The notes under the pieces were generated by a model, which had not been told where the DNA came from, did no database searches, and saw only the letters and a program-made list of their open reading frames with translations. From Blasia pusilla (lineage: Eukaryota > Marchantiophyta > Marchantiopsida > Blasiales), in NCBI GenBank assembly GCA_050084515.1, contig CM114271.1, positions 57,226,001-57,290,000 on the forward strand: 64,000 nt of DNA, read 5' to 3'. The stretch's first letter is position 1. Each line of letters begins with the position of its first letter. This document shows positions 21,730-32,900 of the stretch, piece after piece. The translations under genes were made by a program, and so were the position numbers.

Positions 21730-22014
21730 TCAATCAAATCTTTGGGGTGGAAAAATGAAAAGGACGTGGGTGAAATATCCCCCAAGGATATTTGAACCTA
21801 AAATGGACATGGCCTCCCACTTAATATCCCCTTTTCGTAGCCCTTTGAGTTGTAGCCCTAATTCCAAATACATTACTTTCCGTAAGATCAAGGATTTGGC
21901 TCCCAAGTCTAGTAGAAGGCATTGTAGATGGTACACCGTATCTTTCAAACTTACAAAGCCAACTATGCAAATGTGGCTATCAAACAACACCACACCGATG
22001 TCATAATGGCTCAC
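21730..22014 (-). pseudogene. Element D protease region
   Basis: A 94-codon open stretch contains LLLDLGAKSLILRK, matching LLDLGVQPVILGK of element A. The catalytic Asp is kept; the residue after it is Leu in both copies, suggesting shared decay or a family trait. Upstream on the same strand (to about 22,400) lies the linker also seen in A and C. Confidence 0.6.
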
Positions 22015-22440
22015 TCTATTGTGGGTGTAGTTGGCATATCGGTATACTTAGTAGTGGAACCCTACCGTGAATCAATGATAGATGTTTGAAGCATATACTC
22101 CAAGGGAAAGTCAACCACCTGCTTACCAACTATCTATGTACAATAGGTAGTTATCTCTCCACGATCACAAAGTGCGGCATCCATCCAAAAAACTTCCACT
22201 TGTCTAATTACCAATGTCGCCAAATCCATGGTGGAAAATAGTTGACCCTAGCACACCGTAGTGGCCAACCCCAAAAATGTTCTCAAGACTAGCTCCACCT
22301 AAGCTTACATAGGAGTCGTCTCTCCAACTCCTAGCTAGTCATGTCAACGTACTCATTCCATTAGTAGGCACAATCAGTCATCTTGACACCATCAATAGTG
22401 TGTGAAGATCCTCTAGACACTTGAATGACAAGAGAACTTT

Positions 22441-23345
22441 AACATGTCCCTAATATTTTCCCTTAAATTTTATTTTTAAAGTGTTAATTTGTTGAAAACA
22501 TATCTCCCCCCCCCCCCTTTCTTCCCCCCATTTGATAAAATATCCTTTTTTCCTTCCTCCTTTCTTAAAAATTAAGCATTTCTTTATGAATTTCTTATAC
22601 AACCTATGATATATGGTACAAGGAGAAAGTTTCATACATATTACCTGTAAACTAAAATAACATAACAAATTAAATATTCAGAATATCGAGCCCTTCATTG
22701 TTGAAAATGGAAAAATTTCTATCATTCCACATCTATTGGAAAATTTATCCCGTTTACTCTTCCCTCCCCTTATTCAAATTCCCTACCTTTCTTTCCTTCT
22801 CCTATTGAACAATTAGAACTATGAAAAAAAAACTCTCTTAGGAAATCTCTTTGATGAAAATTCATCGCTTTCTTTCTTCCCCTTCTAGTGAAGATTTGAA
22901 AATAAGAAAAAAGGATCCCTCATCAAATCTTTTGCTGCAAATTTATCCCTTTCTTTTTATCCCTCCTAGCATAGATTTTACAGTAAGGAAACAAAATTCA
23001 TCATGAAATCATTTTTTGATAATTTCTCCCTTTCTTTCTTCCCTTCCAATCTTGAAATTTAACCTCTAGGTCTCCTTCCTTCTCTTATTCAAAATTAGAA
23101 TCCAGCTTTTATTTATCCTTTTCTTTCTTGTCATTCCCTTTGAAAATTCATCTCTTTAATTTTTCCTCTCCTATTGAAATTCAATATTTTCTCTCTAACC
23201 ATATGAATAGTATCGATTTCCCTAAATACATGGAAAAACCTTTTGTGAGATTTCATGAAATTTAAATTTTAATGTATTATTATAAGAATTAGATAATCAT
23301 GAAATTTCTTTGAATAAAAAATTATACAACTAGTTTCCTTTTCGA
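22441..23345. other. Pyrimidine-rich non-coding DNA
   Basis: Long runs of C and T with scattered A-rich pieces, including an uninterrupted C run near 22,507-22,518 and many CTTTCTTTC words. No gene or repeat boundary recognised. Confidence 0.6.
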
Positions 23346-23880
23346 AAAAAGATCTATGTATTTTCTTGATAGGATAGTCTAAAGGGAATTTTAGGGAAAT
23401 ATTATTGCTTGCTAGGGTTCCTATGCATGCAAAAAATGGGTTTAAATATTAACATAGGTCCTAGAAAATTATTTTAAATTACTTACATATATAAGGGAAT
23501 TTAAGTCTTACCGTGTTACATAGCTAAACACGGAAAATAATGCATACATTAATGAAAAGTAGCAGCAAGTGAAAACAAAGCAATGTATTTTCTTGGTAGG
23601 GGCCATATGCATGCAAAAATGAGTTTAAATCTTAATATATGTCATAGAATTGATAGAAGTATTTTAGATTACTCACATATACCAGGGAATTCAAGTCTAA
23701 CCATGTTATATAAATTAAATATGGAAAATAGTGCATACATTCATCAAAAGTAGTAGCAAGTGAAAAAAAGGGCTATATTTGCTCGATAGGGCATAGGAAC
23801 TGCGGGGAAACATTGTTGCTTGCTAGGATCCAAGCTCAAAAATGAGTTCAAATAATATTAGCATGTGTCTCAAAACTCAG
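23346..23880. repeat. Tandem repeat, about 2.5 units of 195-235 bp
   Basis: Units begin near 23,346, 23,582 and 23,777 with 'tgtattttcttgatagg' or variants. They share 'ttgcttgctagg', 'atgcatgcaaaaa', 'agtttaaat' and 'aatagtgcatacatt'. The third unit is partial. Non-coding. Confidence 0.7.
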
Positions 23881-24353
23881 TGTTTATTTTTTCCGTCCGC
23901 TTAAAGCAAGCCATAATATTCACAAGAGGCTTTCAAATTGTTAAAAATCAACACTAGATACTCGAGTAAAATTGTATGTTCTAAGAGTTTGACAATTTCA
24001 TAAGAAGTGGGGAGCCACCATCCATCTATTCTTTTTATCACATGATATGAAATTAAATATTCCATGGATATATGGGCAAAGTTTATTTTAGTTTTATAGT
24101 AAAAAAATTTGGATGGTAGCTTTAAGGTCTATTTTTGACAATCCTAAAGCATAATTCTTAACACTTTTTTAAAAATTTAAAATAAAATATCTCTCTTTCA
24201 ATTAGGAAGGGAGACAAACCTAGATTCTTCTCAGTATTCATTCATGTATGTGATACTTGCAATTTTATACTTTTGAAGATTTAGAGATTTTTATTCGATA
24301 AAAACTTGTGTATACATAATGATTTTGGATATTATGTTTGTGTAGTAGAAGAA
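23881..24353. other. No supported gene
   Basis: AT-rich sequence between a tandem repeat and an LTR-2 copy. Nothing recognised. Confidence 0.5.
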
Positions 24354-25140
24354 TGAGTAATATTGAAAGAAATCACGAAGCTTCTAGGACAAGGCAGAGA
24401 GGTAGATAATCAAGGATTTGCCTTAAAGGAGATGGAAATGCAGTAACGAAGTCTAAAGACTAAGAGCGAAGCTTGGAAAAGAGAACGAAGCCTTATTAAG
24501 AACCTGTTTATGAAGTGCTTCGCTCTTGAACGAAGCATGATGAAGAAAAAGAGGAAGAAGTATTTCGCTCTTGAACGAAGCACGAAGAACGAAGCACTTT
24601 GAATAAGAGCGAAGAATGGAGCGCTTCGTCTTAAAATCTAGAGAAAGAGCTTTGTCCACAAGGGAAGCAAAAGAGGTCCAGACTTTGCAGCGAAGCTAAG
24701 CTAAGACTCAAAGTGATTTCAAGCGGCATAGTGTTAGAACAGTTAGACTAGGAAGAGGCGTGACTTTTTGTATCAAATAGGAAGTTAATATAGTTACGAT
24801 CAGCGGATTCACAGGGATCATAGGAAAAGAAAAGAGTACCATAGATCTAGGTAGTTACAAATGTTGAAGAGACACCATATTCCTCAAGAATCTTTGAATC
24901 CTTAGAACCATTCCTACTTCGGAGAATATTTAAGAAGCATGAAAGTAGCTATCCTCATCATTCTCTCACAAAGTCCTTATGGTGTAGGAATGGTCTGAGC
25001 AAGAGAGTAGTACCCTCTCACGCTTGTATACACTTTGAAGATTTCTCATTCTTGATGGAGTAGTAAAGCACTGACTTCTTCATTCTAGTGTGCGATGCAT
25101 ATGTCTCAGTATTCTTATTGGGTCTACAGATTGAAGAATG
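24354..25140 (+). repeat. LTR-2 copy (plus)
   Basis: Begins TGAGTAATATTG and ends near 'gggtctacag'. It pairs with the minus copy at 12,474-11,751. Two such copies in opposite orientation 12 kb apart belong to separate insertions. The right edge abuts the truncated copia-2 RT at 25,143, so this insertion or a deletion at its edge removed the end of copia-2. Confidence 0.6.
24440..24640. repeat. GCTTCG/CGAAGC short-repeat cluster within LTR-2
   Basis: The words 'gaacgaagc' and 'gcttcgctcttgaacgaagc' occur about ten times in 200 bp in both orientations, so each can fold on its neighbour. The minus LTR-2 copy keeps only traces ('gtgcttcgctctttg' near 12,222). It may be a regulatory repeat in the LTR or a slippage product. 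Confidence 0.7.
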
Positions 25141-25142
25141 AA

Positions 25143-25646
25143 TCAAGAGAACACTTTCATCATTAGAATAATCAACAAGAAGTTGTAAGAAATCCGTTCG
25201 GCTGAGAGTAGCTTGCCTAGACGGATTGAGTTCCGAAAGTAGGAGAAGCCAGCTTCTTTTTGAGATCTATATGGTTCAGATATGTACACCTCCTCCTTGA
25301 GACTCCCGTTTAGAAAGGCAGACTTCACATCAAATTGGTATACAGGCCAACGTCTTGTTCCTGCAAACCGCTAGAACAATTCGATGGTTGTCATCCTTGC
25401 AGTAGGAGCAAAAGTCTCATAGTAGTCAAAACCTTCGATTTGTGAGCATCCTTGTGCAACCAACCTCGCTTTCAATTTATCTAATGTACCGTCCGACTTG
25501 AACTTGGTCTTGTACACCCACTTGGTGTGTATTATCTTCCTATCCTTTGGCTTCTCAACCAAAGTCCGAGTTTCATTTCTCTGAATAGGGTCCATCTCCA
25601 TCTGCATGGCCTCTCTCCATTGAGGATGAGCAAGGGCCTCATCCAA
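25143..25646 (-). pseudogene. Copia-2 reverse transcriptase, N-terminal part
   Basis: The two open stretches 25,646-25,371 and 25,328-25,143 share a frame. They give WREAMQMEMDPIQRNETRTL, TKWVYKTKFKSDGTLDKLKA, GFDYYETFAPTARMTTIELF and MKSAFLNGSLKEEVYIS. After that the copia pattern fades. The YxDD catalytic box and RNase H are missing because the element is cut at the LTR-2 edge. Confidence 0.82.
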
Positions 25647-25647
25647 G

Positions 25648-25648
25648 C

Positions 25649-25679
<31 letters not shown>
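25648..25679. repeat. ATG/GAT trinucleotide microsatellite
   Basis: About ten GAT units in a row in the copia-2 linker between integrase and RT. It would encode a run of a single amino acid on the minus strand, and it lies in the fastest-evolving part of the polyprotein. Confidence 0.9.
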
Positions 25680-25680
<1 letters not shown>

Positions 25681-25978
25681 TGTCATTAAGGCCATGTTGA
25701 CGAGATGTGAGGAAGCTCTATTATGCTCCTCTAGTCTCTTGGATCTCCTTGGGATGTGTAACAACTTCATCAGTTTCTGGTGGATCCTTACCATCCAAGA
25801 GCTGGTTTATCCACTTAGGGTATGACGACCGTAGTGGAAGAGCAAGCTGCTCTTTGTAATCATCACCAAATTCTTCTTCTTCATGATCTAGTGTAAACAT
25901 TGGTGGTGTGCTCTAGTGGGTTATCTCTTTATTTGATGATAATGTGGACGGATCACTGATATCCGCCACTTGACGAGG

Positions 25979-26626
25979 CTATTCTTGGAACACCACATCA
26001 CGACTCACAAGCATCTTCTTTGCCTCAAGACACCATAGGCGATAAGCTTTAGACTCATCAGTGTATCCTATAAAGATGCAGTTCTTGCTCTTGGACTCCA
26101 GCTTGAACCTGGATGCTTCAGGAATATGTACAAAGCATTCACTACCAAAAGTCCTGAAATGTTGGACTGATGGTACCTTACCTGAGTATGATTGATGAGG
26201 AGTCATGCCTTGCACTGACTTGGTAGCACTTCTATTTAGAATGTAAAAGACAGTATTAACAGCTTCAGCCCAAAATCCTTCTGTCAAACCTTTTGCTTTC
26301 ATCATATATCTTGCCATCTCCACCATTATACAGTTTCGATGCTCAAAAAATCCATTTTGTTGTGGTGTATGTATCGTGGTTAACTGTCGCTTGATTCCAT
26401 ACTCCCCCAAATATTTGTTGAATTCTGTTAAGAAGAATTTTCCTCCTCGATCGGTGCGAAGCTTTTGTACCTTCTTTCCTGTCTCATTCTCAACCAACTT
26501 GTGCCATACTTTAAATTTTCCAAAAGCACTTGCCTTATCATGAAGGAAATACACCCACATCTTCCTACTATAATCGTCGACGACTAAAAAGAAGTAGGAA
26601 GAACCACCTAATGCCACTGTTCTCAT
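25979..26626 (-). pseudogene. Copia-2 integrase core
   Basis: A 215-codon open stretch: FLVVDDYSRKMWVYFLHDK (first Asp), LRTDRGGKF (second Asp; the usual GGE is GGK), and PQQNGFFEHRNCIMVEMARY (catalytic Glu). It then continues to SYSGKVPSVQHFRTFGSECF and GYTDESKAYRLW. The domain length is normal for copia. Stops lie just upstream between the zinc-binding part and the core. Confidence 0.88.
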
Positions 26627-26785
26627 TTTACCATAGAGGTTGGCATGAATCAGCTCTAGAGGAGCCTTTGCTCTATTGCTGGACTGTCGTGGAAATGGTT
26701 ATCGGTATTTCTTGCCCATCATACAAGCTTCACGTGTATCCAACACTCCAGAAATTGTTGGTAAATCAACAATCATGCGAGATTT

Positions 26786-27220
26786 CTACATCTGACTTAG
26801 TAAGAGAAAGCTTAGGTGACCAAATCTTTCATGCCACAACTTACTGCTTCTAAGATTTGTACCTACACTTGTCGTGAAAGCATAAAACTCATAGATATTT
26901 CCACGTCGTATATCTTCACCCACTACTTTCCCATTGGCATCCTCAATGACTGCTCCAATTTTCTTGAAACAAACTTCTAGGTCACGATCACATAATACTG
27001 CTACCGAAATCAAATTTCGCTTCAACTCTGGTACGTACAGTACATCAATTAACTTCTTTTCATCTCCTTTTTGTGAGACTAAAGAAATTGTGCCTTTCCC
27101 TTCTACAAGGCACTTTGCATTATTCCCAACAGTAACAACGATGGGCTCTTGTAGAGGCTGTAAGGAGCTACACCAATCCTTATGATTGGTCATATGCCTA
27201 GATGCTCCACTATCGAGCAC
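26786..27220 (-). pseudogene. Copia-2 protease and pre-integrase
   Basis: A 144-codon open stretch starts at the protease active site LDSGASRHM (Asp-Ser-Gly intact), followed by DVLYVPELKRNLISV. It ends in the pre-integrase histidines LWHERFGHL. The frame continues upstream into the zinc knuckle, so the first Met shown is internal to the polyprotein. It is in the same frame as the integrase at 25,979-26,626. Confidence 0.88.
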
Positions 27221-27379
27221 CCATGCATCTTCACTCTTAAACTTAGTGGAATGTTCTTTCTGTGTGCAAAACGCTTCGATTGCTACCCAAGCATCTACTT
27301 CATGTTCTCCTAGTTCTACAAAATTTCCAGACTCCTTCTTAGGTCTTAAACAACTGTTATTCTCATCCTCACTCCTCTT

Positions 27380-27450
27380 TCTACAATCTCTGATAAGATG
27401 ACCTAACTTACCACAATAAAAGCATTTAAAGGCTTTCCTTGGAAATTTCT
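27380..27450 (-). pseudogene. Copia-2 gag zinc knuckle
   Basis: Reads KCFYCGKLGHLIRDCRKR: an intact C-x2-C-x4-H-x4-C nucleocapsid knuckle that would bind the element's RNA. It lies between gag and protease, with one stop a few codons upstream. Confidence 0.85.
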
Positions 27451-27512
27451 TCTTGACATTTGAACTGTAATCCTAATTTCTACCTCTTTGTACGTTGGTA
27501 GTAAATGCTGCA

Positions 27513-28085
27513 TCACTTCCCTCTTGCTTTGAAGCGCATTTCCTCTTCTACCAACATTGCACTAAATTGTTCAAAAGTAAGTGGCGTGGGTCTTACTTGA
27601 GTATTCAATGTAGTGACCAAACTGTCATACCTTGGAGGCAAAATCCTTATGCACCGACGTGCCAAATCTTCGCTAGACTTTGAAATTCCTACGGACGCCA
27701 TCTGATCTTGAAGATTCTTGATCCTTGTAAAAAATTGCTCCGTGCTTTCTCCTTCTAAAAATTTCTCGGATGTAAGCTGATTTTCCAGATTCTGAATCCG
27801 AGTCTCATTCCTCGTTTCATACCAATTCTTCATAATGTTCCACGCCTCAGCAGCAATGGCTGTATGTTGAATGAGAGTCATGATATAATCAGTTACATTT
27901 GTGACAATTGCACATAGAGCATCAGCGTTTCTGCGTTTCCATGCCAGCAATACAAAAAGATCGATATTCCCAGATGAAGATGAACATGCAGAACTCAAAG
28001 TAGCTTGTGGATTCGAATCGACACTTGTGGCCGTCTCCCAGATCACAAATGATTGGAGGACAGTTCTCATTTTGAACTTCCACAA
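27513..28085 (-). pseudogene. Copia-2 gag
   Basis: A 190-codon open stretch begins MWKFKMRTVLQSF and includes AWNIMKNWYETRNETRIQNL, QLTSEKFLEGESTEQFFTRI and ILPPRYDSLVTTL, typical of the UBN2 Gag domain of copia elements. The true start should lie upstream in the segment 28,103-28,360, now in another frame. The zinc knuckle follows after a frame change near 27,480. Confidence 0.85.
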
Positions 28086-28220
28086 TGTATAGTTAGATCC
28101 ATCTAACTTCCCTTCATCCAGAGGAGGAGGGCGAGCATGAATTGACGAAGAAGTAGCAATCTCTCAAGATTTTTTGCAAACACACTAGATCGCCACATAC
28201 AAAATACTGGAAAACCTATT

Positions 28221-28232
28221 GCTCTGATACCA
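28221..28232 (-). promoter_or_regulatory. Copia-2 primer-binding site
   Basis: Minus strand reads TGGTATCAGAGC, a perfect plant retrotransposon site complementary to the 3' end of initiator tRNA-Met, directly after the LTR end. Confidence 0.9.
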
Positions 28233-28480
28233 TGTGAGAAAATAGAAAGTGACGAAATCATTGAAATCTTTACAAAACTTAGAGATACAAAGTGGCCTTG
28301 TCCGTCCGTGCGCTCACAGAAGAGCTTCGATGGAACCTGAACATGGAGATAACTCGACATACGAGAATACGCTAGCGTTGCGGCTCTCGACTATTTCACT
28401 ACTCGGGAAACTATGGTTTTCACCTATTTTTCTTCATTTCTATTAATAGAAATTTTTGCATCAGGCTGCACCCTGATGCA
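28233..28480 (-). repeat. Copia-2 5' LTR (3' portion)
   Basis: On the minus strand the LTR ends CTCACA directly before the primer-binding site. Its outer boundary is not certain because the 3' LTR is missing. A short hairpin (GCATCAGG/CCTGATGC) lies near 28,458-28,482. Confidence 0.5.
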
Positions 28481-29338
28481 ATATAGGGTTAGATAATCCT
28501 AGTAATGCTACTCCTGAAACTACCTACGTCATATTGCTATGACTCCTTCGACGTCTAAGTCAGAACCATCAATCTAGGCTTCTCCTCATACAAGGGGGCC
28601 GATCAGATTAATAGTGCTCAGAGAAGTGGATGTTAAGAATCCAACACAACTGCCCATGATGAACGGTTATCCCTAGAAATTCTTCCAACCTTGAGCTTGC
28701 TACTTGCCAAATTTGGAGAGTTATTAGTTTTGACTCATTTGTACATCGGTGAATCAACAAGACTCTATGGTTTGACAGGAGTCTCACGTCCCTAAACACA
28801 ATCATTTGATACGATTTTCTTTTGCTCTAGGGTATGATTCTCTATGCACGAAATCTTCCGAAGCTTACTGTCATCTATCCTACCTATTCCCACTAGCTGC
28901 AAGATGATGGATATGGACATCTGGCGGAAGTAAACATACCATTTTGAGCTGAAACTTTATAACCAGCTTCTGAGCTGTATCGGATTGTAAGGCTGAGTCC
29001 ATAACTGAGTATAAGCGGTGTGCAACAAAAAGACCAATTCCGGGGACCGGTGACGTAATAGACATAAATCCAATCAGCACTTTGCCTCAAACCGGGAGGA
29101 AGACTTATTGTTAGGACAGACACTCTAACTTACAATCTGAAAGACCCAATCCAAGATAATTTTGATACTTTGCTGTTGTAGTTGATGTCTTTCTGCGAGA
29201 CGATACTGAAATCCTACCTGATTTGCTTGTGGGCTCTTTAACCATTACAATCAAATACGACTCGATACAGATTATGAATGACACATTGTTGTATTTCCAT
29301 CTTGCATTAACTTGCTTGAATGTACATGTTCATTTCAT
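28481..29338. other. No supported gene
   Basis: Between copia-2 and the Helitron2-like element. Only short overlapping ORFs; no motif recognised. Confidence 0.5.
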
Positions 29339-29993
29339 TAGCTAAGTAACCTCTGCCAATGACCCTTTCATGATATGTTTCTATTTCTGTTGAGACTGTT
29401 TTATTCCAATAGATAAGTTACATCTGCCAGTGGCCTATCATGATATGTTTCTACTTGTGTTGGGACTGTTTTACAATCCAAAACTTGGAGATATTTACTT
29501 TCTCTTTCCTACATCAGGTTTGAGCTTACCACAAGTAGTTAACAACAACTGTTAACATCCAAAAGAACTTTACCTTAGCCTTAACCTTGTCTTTCAATAT
29601 GGTTCAATAGCTAAGTTACCTCTGCCAGTGGCCTATCATGATATGTTACTACTTGTGTTGGGATTGTTTTACATTCTAGAACTTGGAGATATTTACTTTA
29701 TGTTTCCTACATTAGCTTTGAACTTACCACAAGTAGTTAACAACAATTGTTAACAGCCAGAAGAACTTCACCTTAACCTTTATCTTATCTTTCAATATGG
29801 TTCAATAGCTAAGTTACCTCTGCCAATGAGCTATCATGATATGTTTCTAATTCTGTTGGGACGGTTTAACATTCCTGAACTTCAAGATATTTACTTTCTA
29901 TTTCCTACATCAGCTTTGAAGTTACCACAAATAGCTTATAACATTGTTAACAGCCAAAAGAACTTCAGCTTAACCTTCACCTCATCTTTCAAT
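29339..29993 (+). repeat. Tandem promoter-proximal repeats of the Helitron2-like element
   Basis: A partial unit at 29,339-29,412 is followed by three units of about 197 bp starting near 29,413, 29,610 and 29,808. Each contains 'taagttacctctgccagtgg', 'tatcatgatatgtt', 'gagatatttactttctatt' and 'ttaccacaagtagttaacaa'. Each ends in 'tttcaatatggttcaatag'. In the last unit this end reads 'tttcaatatggctcagact' and supplies the start codon (29,994) of the Rep/helicase ORF. The array therefore repeats the region just upstream of, and including, the start codon. Confidence 0.85.
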
Positions 29994-32900
29994 ATGGCTC
30001 AGACTGCAGATAGCTCTACATCTCACCTTCATGAGCATCTACACACTCAAAACCTTCATGATCTAATGCCTACTCAGAACCTGCAGCATTACTTAAGAAC
30101 TTGGTCTAAAGTAATTAGGAAATCCTCTATCTTGAATAAGACCAGATTAAAACTACAAAGGGCTTGTATCCGCGCCAAGATCTCTTCACAGAAAAGGCTT
30201 GCATGTAGGCCACATTGCTCTTCATGGGCAAGTACCAATGAACACCTAGTCACAAGGAAGCAAGAATGTTCTAAGACATTCACATACATACAATGTTGTG
30301 GCTAATGCGGCCCAGTACTTTACCACAACCCTCGGTCTAGAATGTCCATCTTGCAATCTATCGCATATCCTCCTTACGCATTTTGTAATGGGTTCCTAAA
30401 AGACTACATTATTCCTCAATCATGATATTTTCATATCTGTGACCAATGTATAGTAAGGAGGCCAGAAACTCAACTTAATGTGTACAGGACACCCGCATAT
30501 AGAAGGCAAATACTTAGTGTTAACCCACTTGAGCTTCAACTTCTGTCTATTGTGGACTCACGGATAGGCATAGAATCGAAGTAAAATGGATTTCATAAAG
30601 TATTCTTCTCTCTATCTTCACTTCTAGATTTTCCACTTGTTGGATTCAACTTTCATCAACCAAATCCTCTAAACGCACTGCAGTTTCCAGTAGCTGTAAG
30701 AGAAATACTTTTAATAAACCTAAAGATAAACAAAATCTACAAGGATTATAAAACATTGCTAGAGCTACCAAATCCATCATCTAGACTAGTTGTTCTATCG
30801 CCTAAATCAGTTGAAAATATACTAAAACAAGCCCAAGACAAAGGGCAGGTAACGCACAACATGAACTATGATCCTTACCATCCCGAACTTAATATTTTGC
30901 AAGATTTTTCCTATTCGTTACTTGGGAAGTCTCGTAGCTGAGTAGATATATTTGATAATGGTAGTTTATACTTTCGAACCAAATCCTCTCCACGTGAGAG
31001 TCTGCTAACAGACAACAGTGGTACCTCACTTGATCCCAATCTCACTATAGAGACAACTTTTTCCCCCTTTCTCTTTCCATACCTTCGTGGTTACTATACA
31101 AGAGAATCTTCATTTTTTTATTATAATCGACATCGATCAAGACAAATTTTTAGTGTATTCTCGCTTTACAAACCTTATTCATTGTTGATGTATCATTTAA
31201 GACAGGCCATAGTTCTCTACTCATCCAACATGTCCTTCATTTTAAACCATGAACTAGAGAAACTCATAAGAAAGAAACCAAACCTACCTAAGACAGATCT
31301 GTATACCTATTTGTCAAAATACTCTCTCAAGCCTCAAATTCCAAGGAGTCCCTCATGGCATCGCAGACACTTGAAGGATCTTAAGGCCATGGTCCACAAG
31401 TGGGGGATGCCCCAATTCTTTCTTAGATTAATGTTTGACGAGATATCTGCAACTCGCTGGGCTGAGTATGATGACATAGAGACTTTAGTAAAAAACTTTA
31501 ACTCCAACTTTACTTGGTGGGACGCTCCTTCAGAATGTGCCCAACTTCTCCACCTTACATTGCACTCATTCCTATCCAATTATATATTTAGTGGTCCAGA
31601 AATACTTGGTAAAGTTGTGCACTATTTACTACGCTACGAATTCCAAGGCCGAGGCAGCCTACATTGCCATACGATATTATGGATCCATGTGTCAGATATA
31701 GATAGAGTTACCTCTGAGGTCACTGCATACATACCCTGTTCTTCATCATGTACTCCATTTGACAAGTTAAGTTCATCTACTTTAACACTAGAGGACATTC
31801 TTCATCAATATGTTGTGAACAAAGAATTGCACAAATGCAAGGAAGGTGTATCCATTGTGCAGAAAAGGAAACACAGACCATACTGCCATCTTGGTTTTCC
31901 TTCACCACCAAAACTCACGCTTGATCCATACATTGATACTACTACCATGAGGTGGAACTATTACCGCCCTTCTATGGAACATCGTAATGTCATACCTTAC
32001 CATCCTCTCCTATTATTCCGATGGGGTGCACATATGAATATTCAGAGGGTGACCAACACCAGCTGGTCATTTTATTTGCTTAAGTATGCTCTTAATTTTG
32101 ATCCGACTGGGTCCCTGGATATTGATACTGACACCGCAAAATGCCAAGGGCTTGGGGGAATAGATGAAATAAAACTGAAATTGATTTATGGTATGGTTTT
32201 GAACAAATCTGTTTCATCTATAGAAGTTGCATTGACTTCCATGGAGATCCCAATAATTTTCTGTTCACAAGCAATTCATTACATTGATTCTAACCCACCA
32301 TATAGGCGGAGTAGCTTATACAAAAATGCATCCTTCCCTTATATCCATCCCCTTGTGCTTTACTCTAACAAACATGTACAACTAGAGAGTTTCACATTCA
32401 TTGAATATTGGTCTCCCCATGAATTACTCAAAACCTTCCCAACACGGATGAATAGATTCTTGGCCTCGGAAAATCTTGGAAATATAGTTTGTACCACTTC
32501 CACGGTTGTCCGTTTTACACAATTTCACCCTCTCCACCAATGGAACGACTTTTTCTACTTTGCTCTACTTGGTAGTGTTTGTTTCAGATCTGAAACCACT
32601 CTCTTACCATGCCAATTACCCTCATCAACTTACTTGCATGAGTGCATGCATCGTAACATTATTATAAGTATTGAAGATGTTTACGCTCTAATAAAAGCCC
32701 ATGCTATCAAGAATTTTTGGGCACAAGTTCATTTGTCTAAAATGCTTGCTATGATAACGGACATTCTTCAACTTGAATTCAGAAAAAATATTATTGAGAT
32801 GTTTGTTACAAGTATAACCCATACCCTAGCCTTATGTATTTCATCTTAGGAAGCAAATTCACAACGAGACATCTCTACTTTAAACGATGAGCAACATGCT

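Larger units (their letters stand above)
19608..22440 (-). mobile_element. Ty3/gypsy element D (minus, internally deleted)
   Basis: Reading leftward from about 22,440: gag-protease linker, protease (22,014-21,730), a degenerate stretch, integrase (about 20,960-20,500), a tail, the 3' module and LTR-1. The linker and protease match elements A and C, placing it in the same family. Methyltransferase, RT and RNase H are absent between protease and integrase. The element therefore suffered a large internal deletion, or it is a derivative that lives without these domains. Many stops are present. Confidence 0.6.
25143..28480 (-). mobile_element. Copia-2, Ty1/copia element (minus, 3' truncated)
   Basis: Reading leftward: LTR 3' part (ending at 28,233), primer-binding site, gag, zinc knuckle, protease, integrase, start of RT. 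It stops at 25,143, where LTR-2 begins; the rest of RT, RNase H and the 3' LTR are gone. The frame changes between gag, protease-integrase and RT, but most domains have long open stretches, so decay is moderate. Confidence 0.85.

Noticed and set aside
22501-22540. C-run as a functional structure
   Set aside because: Low-complexity pyrimidine tract in a CT-rich region; nothing links it to a function.
24440-24640. CRISPR-like array
   Set aside because: Repeats are 9-10 bp, irregularly spaced and in both orientations in an LTR of a plant genome.
30089-30289. 66-codon minus ORF
   Set aside because: Antisense shadow of the Helitron Rep N-terminus.
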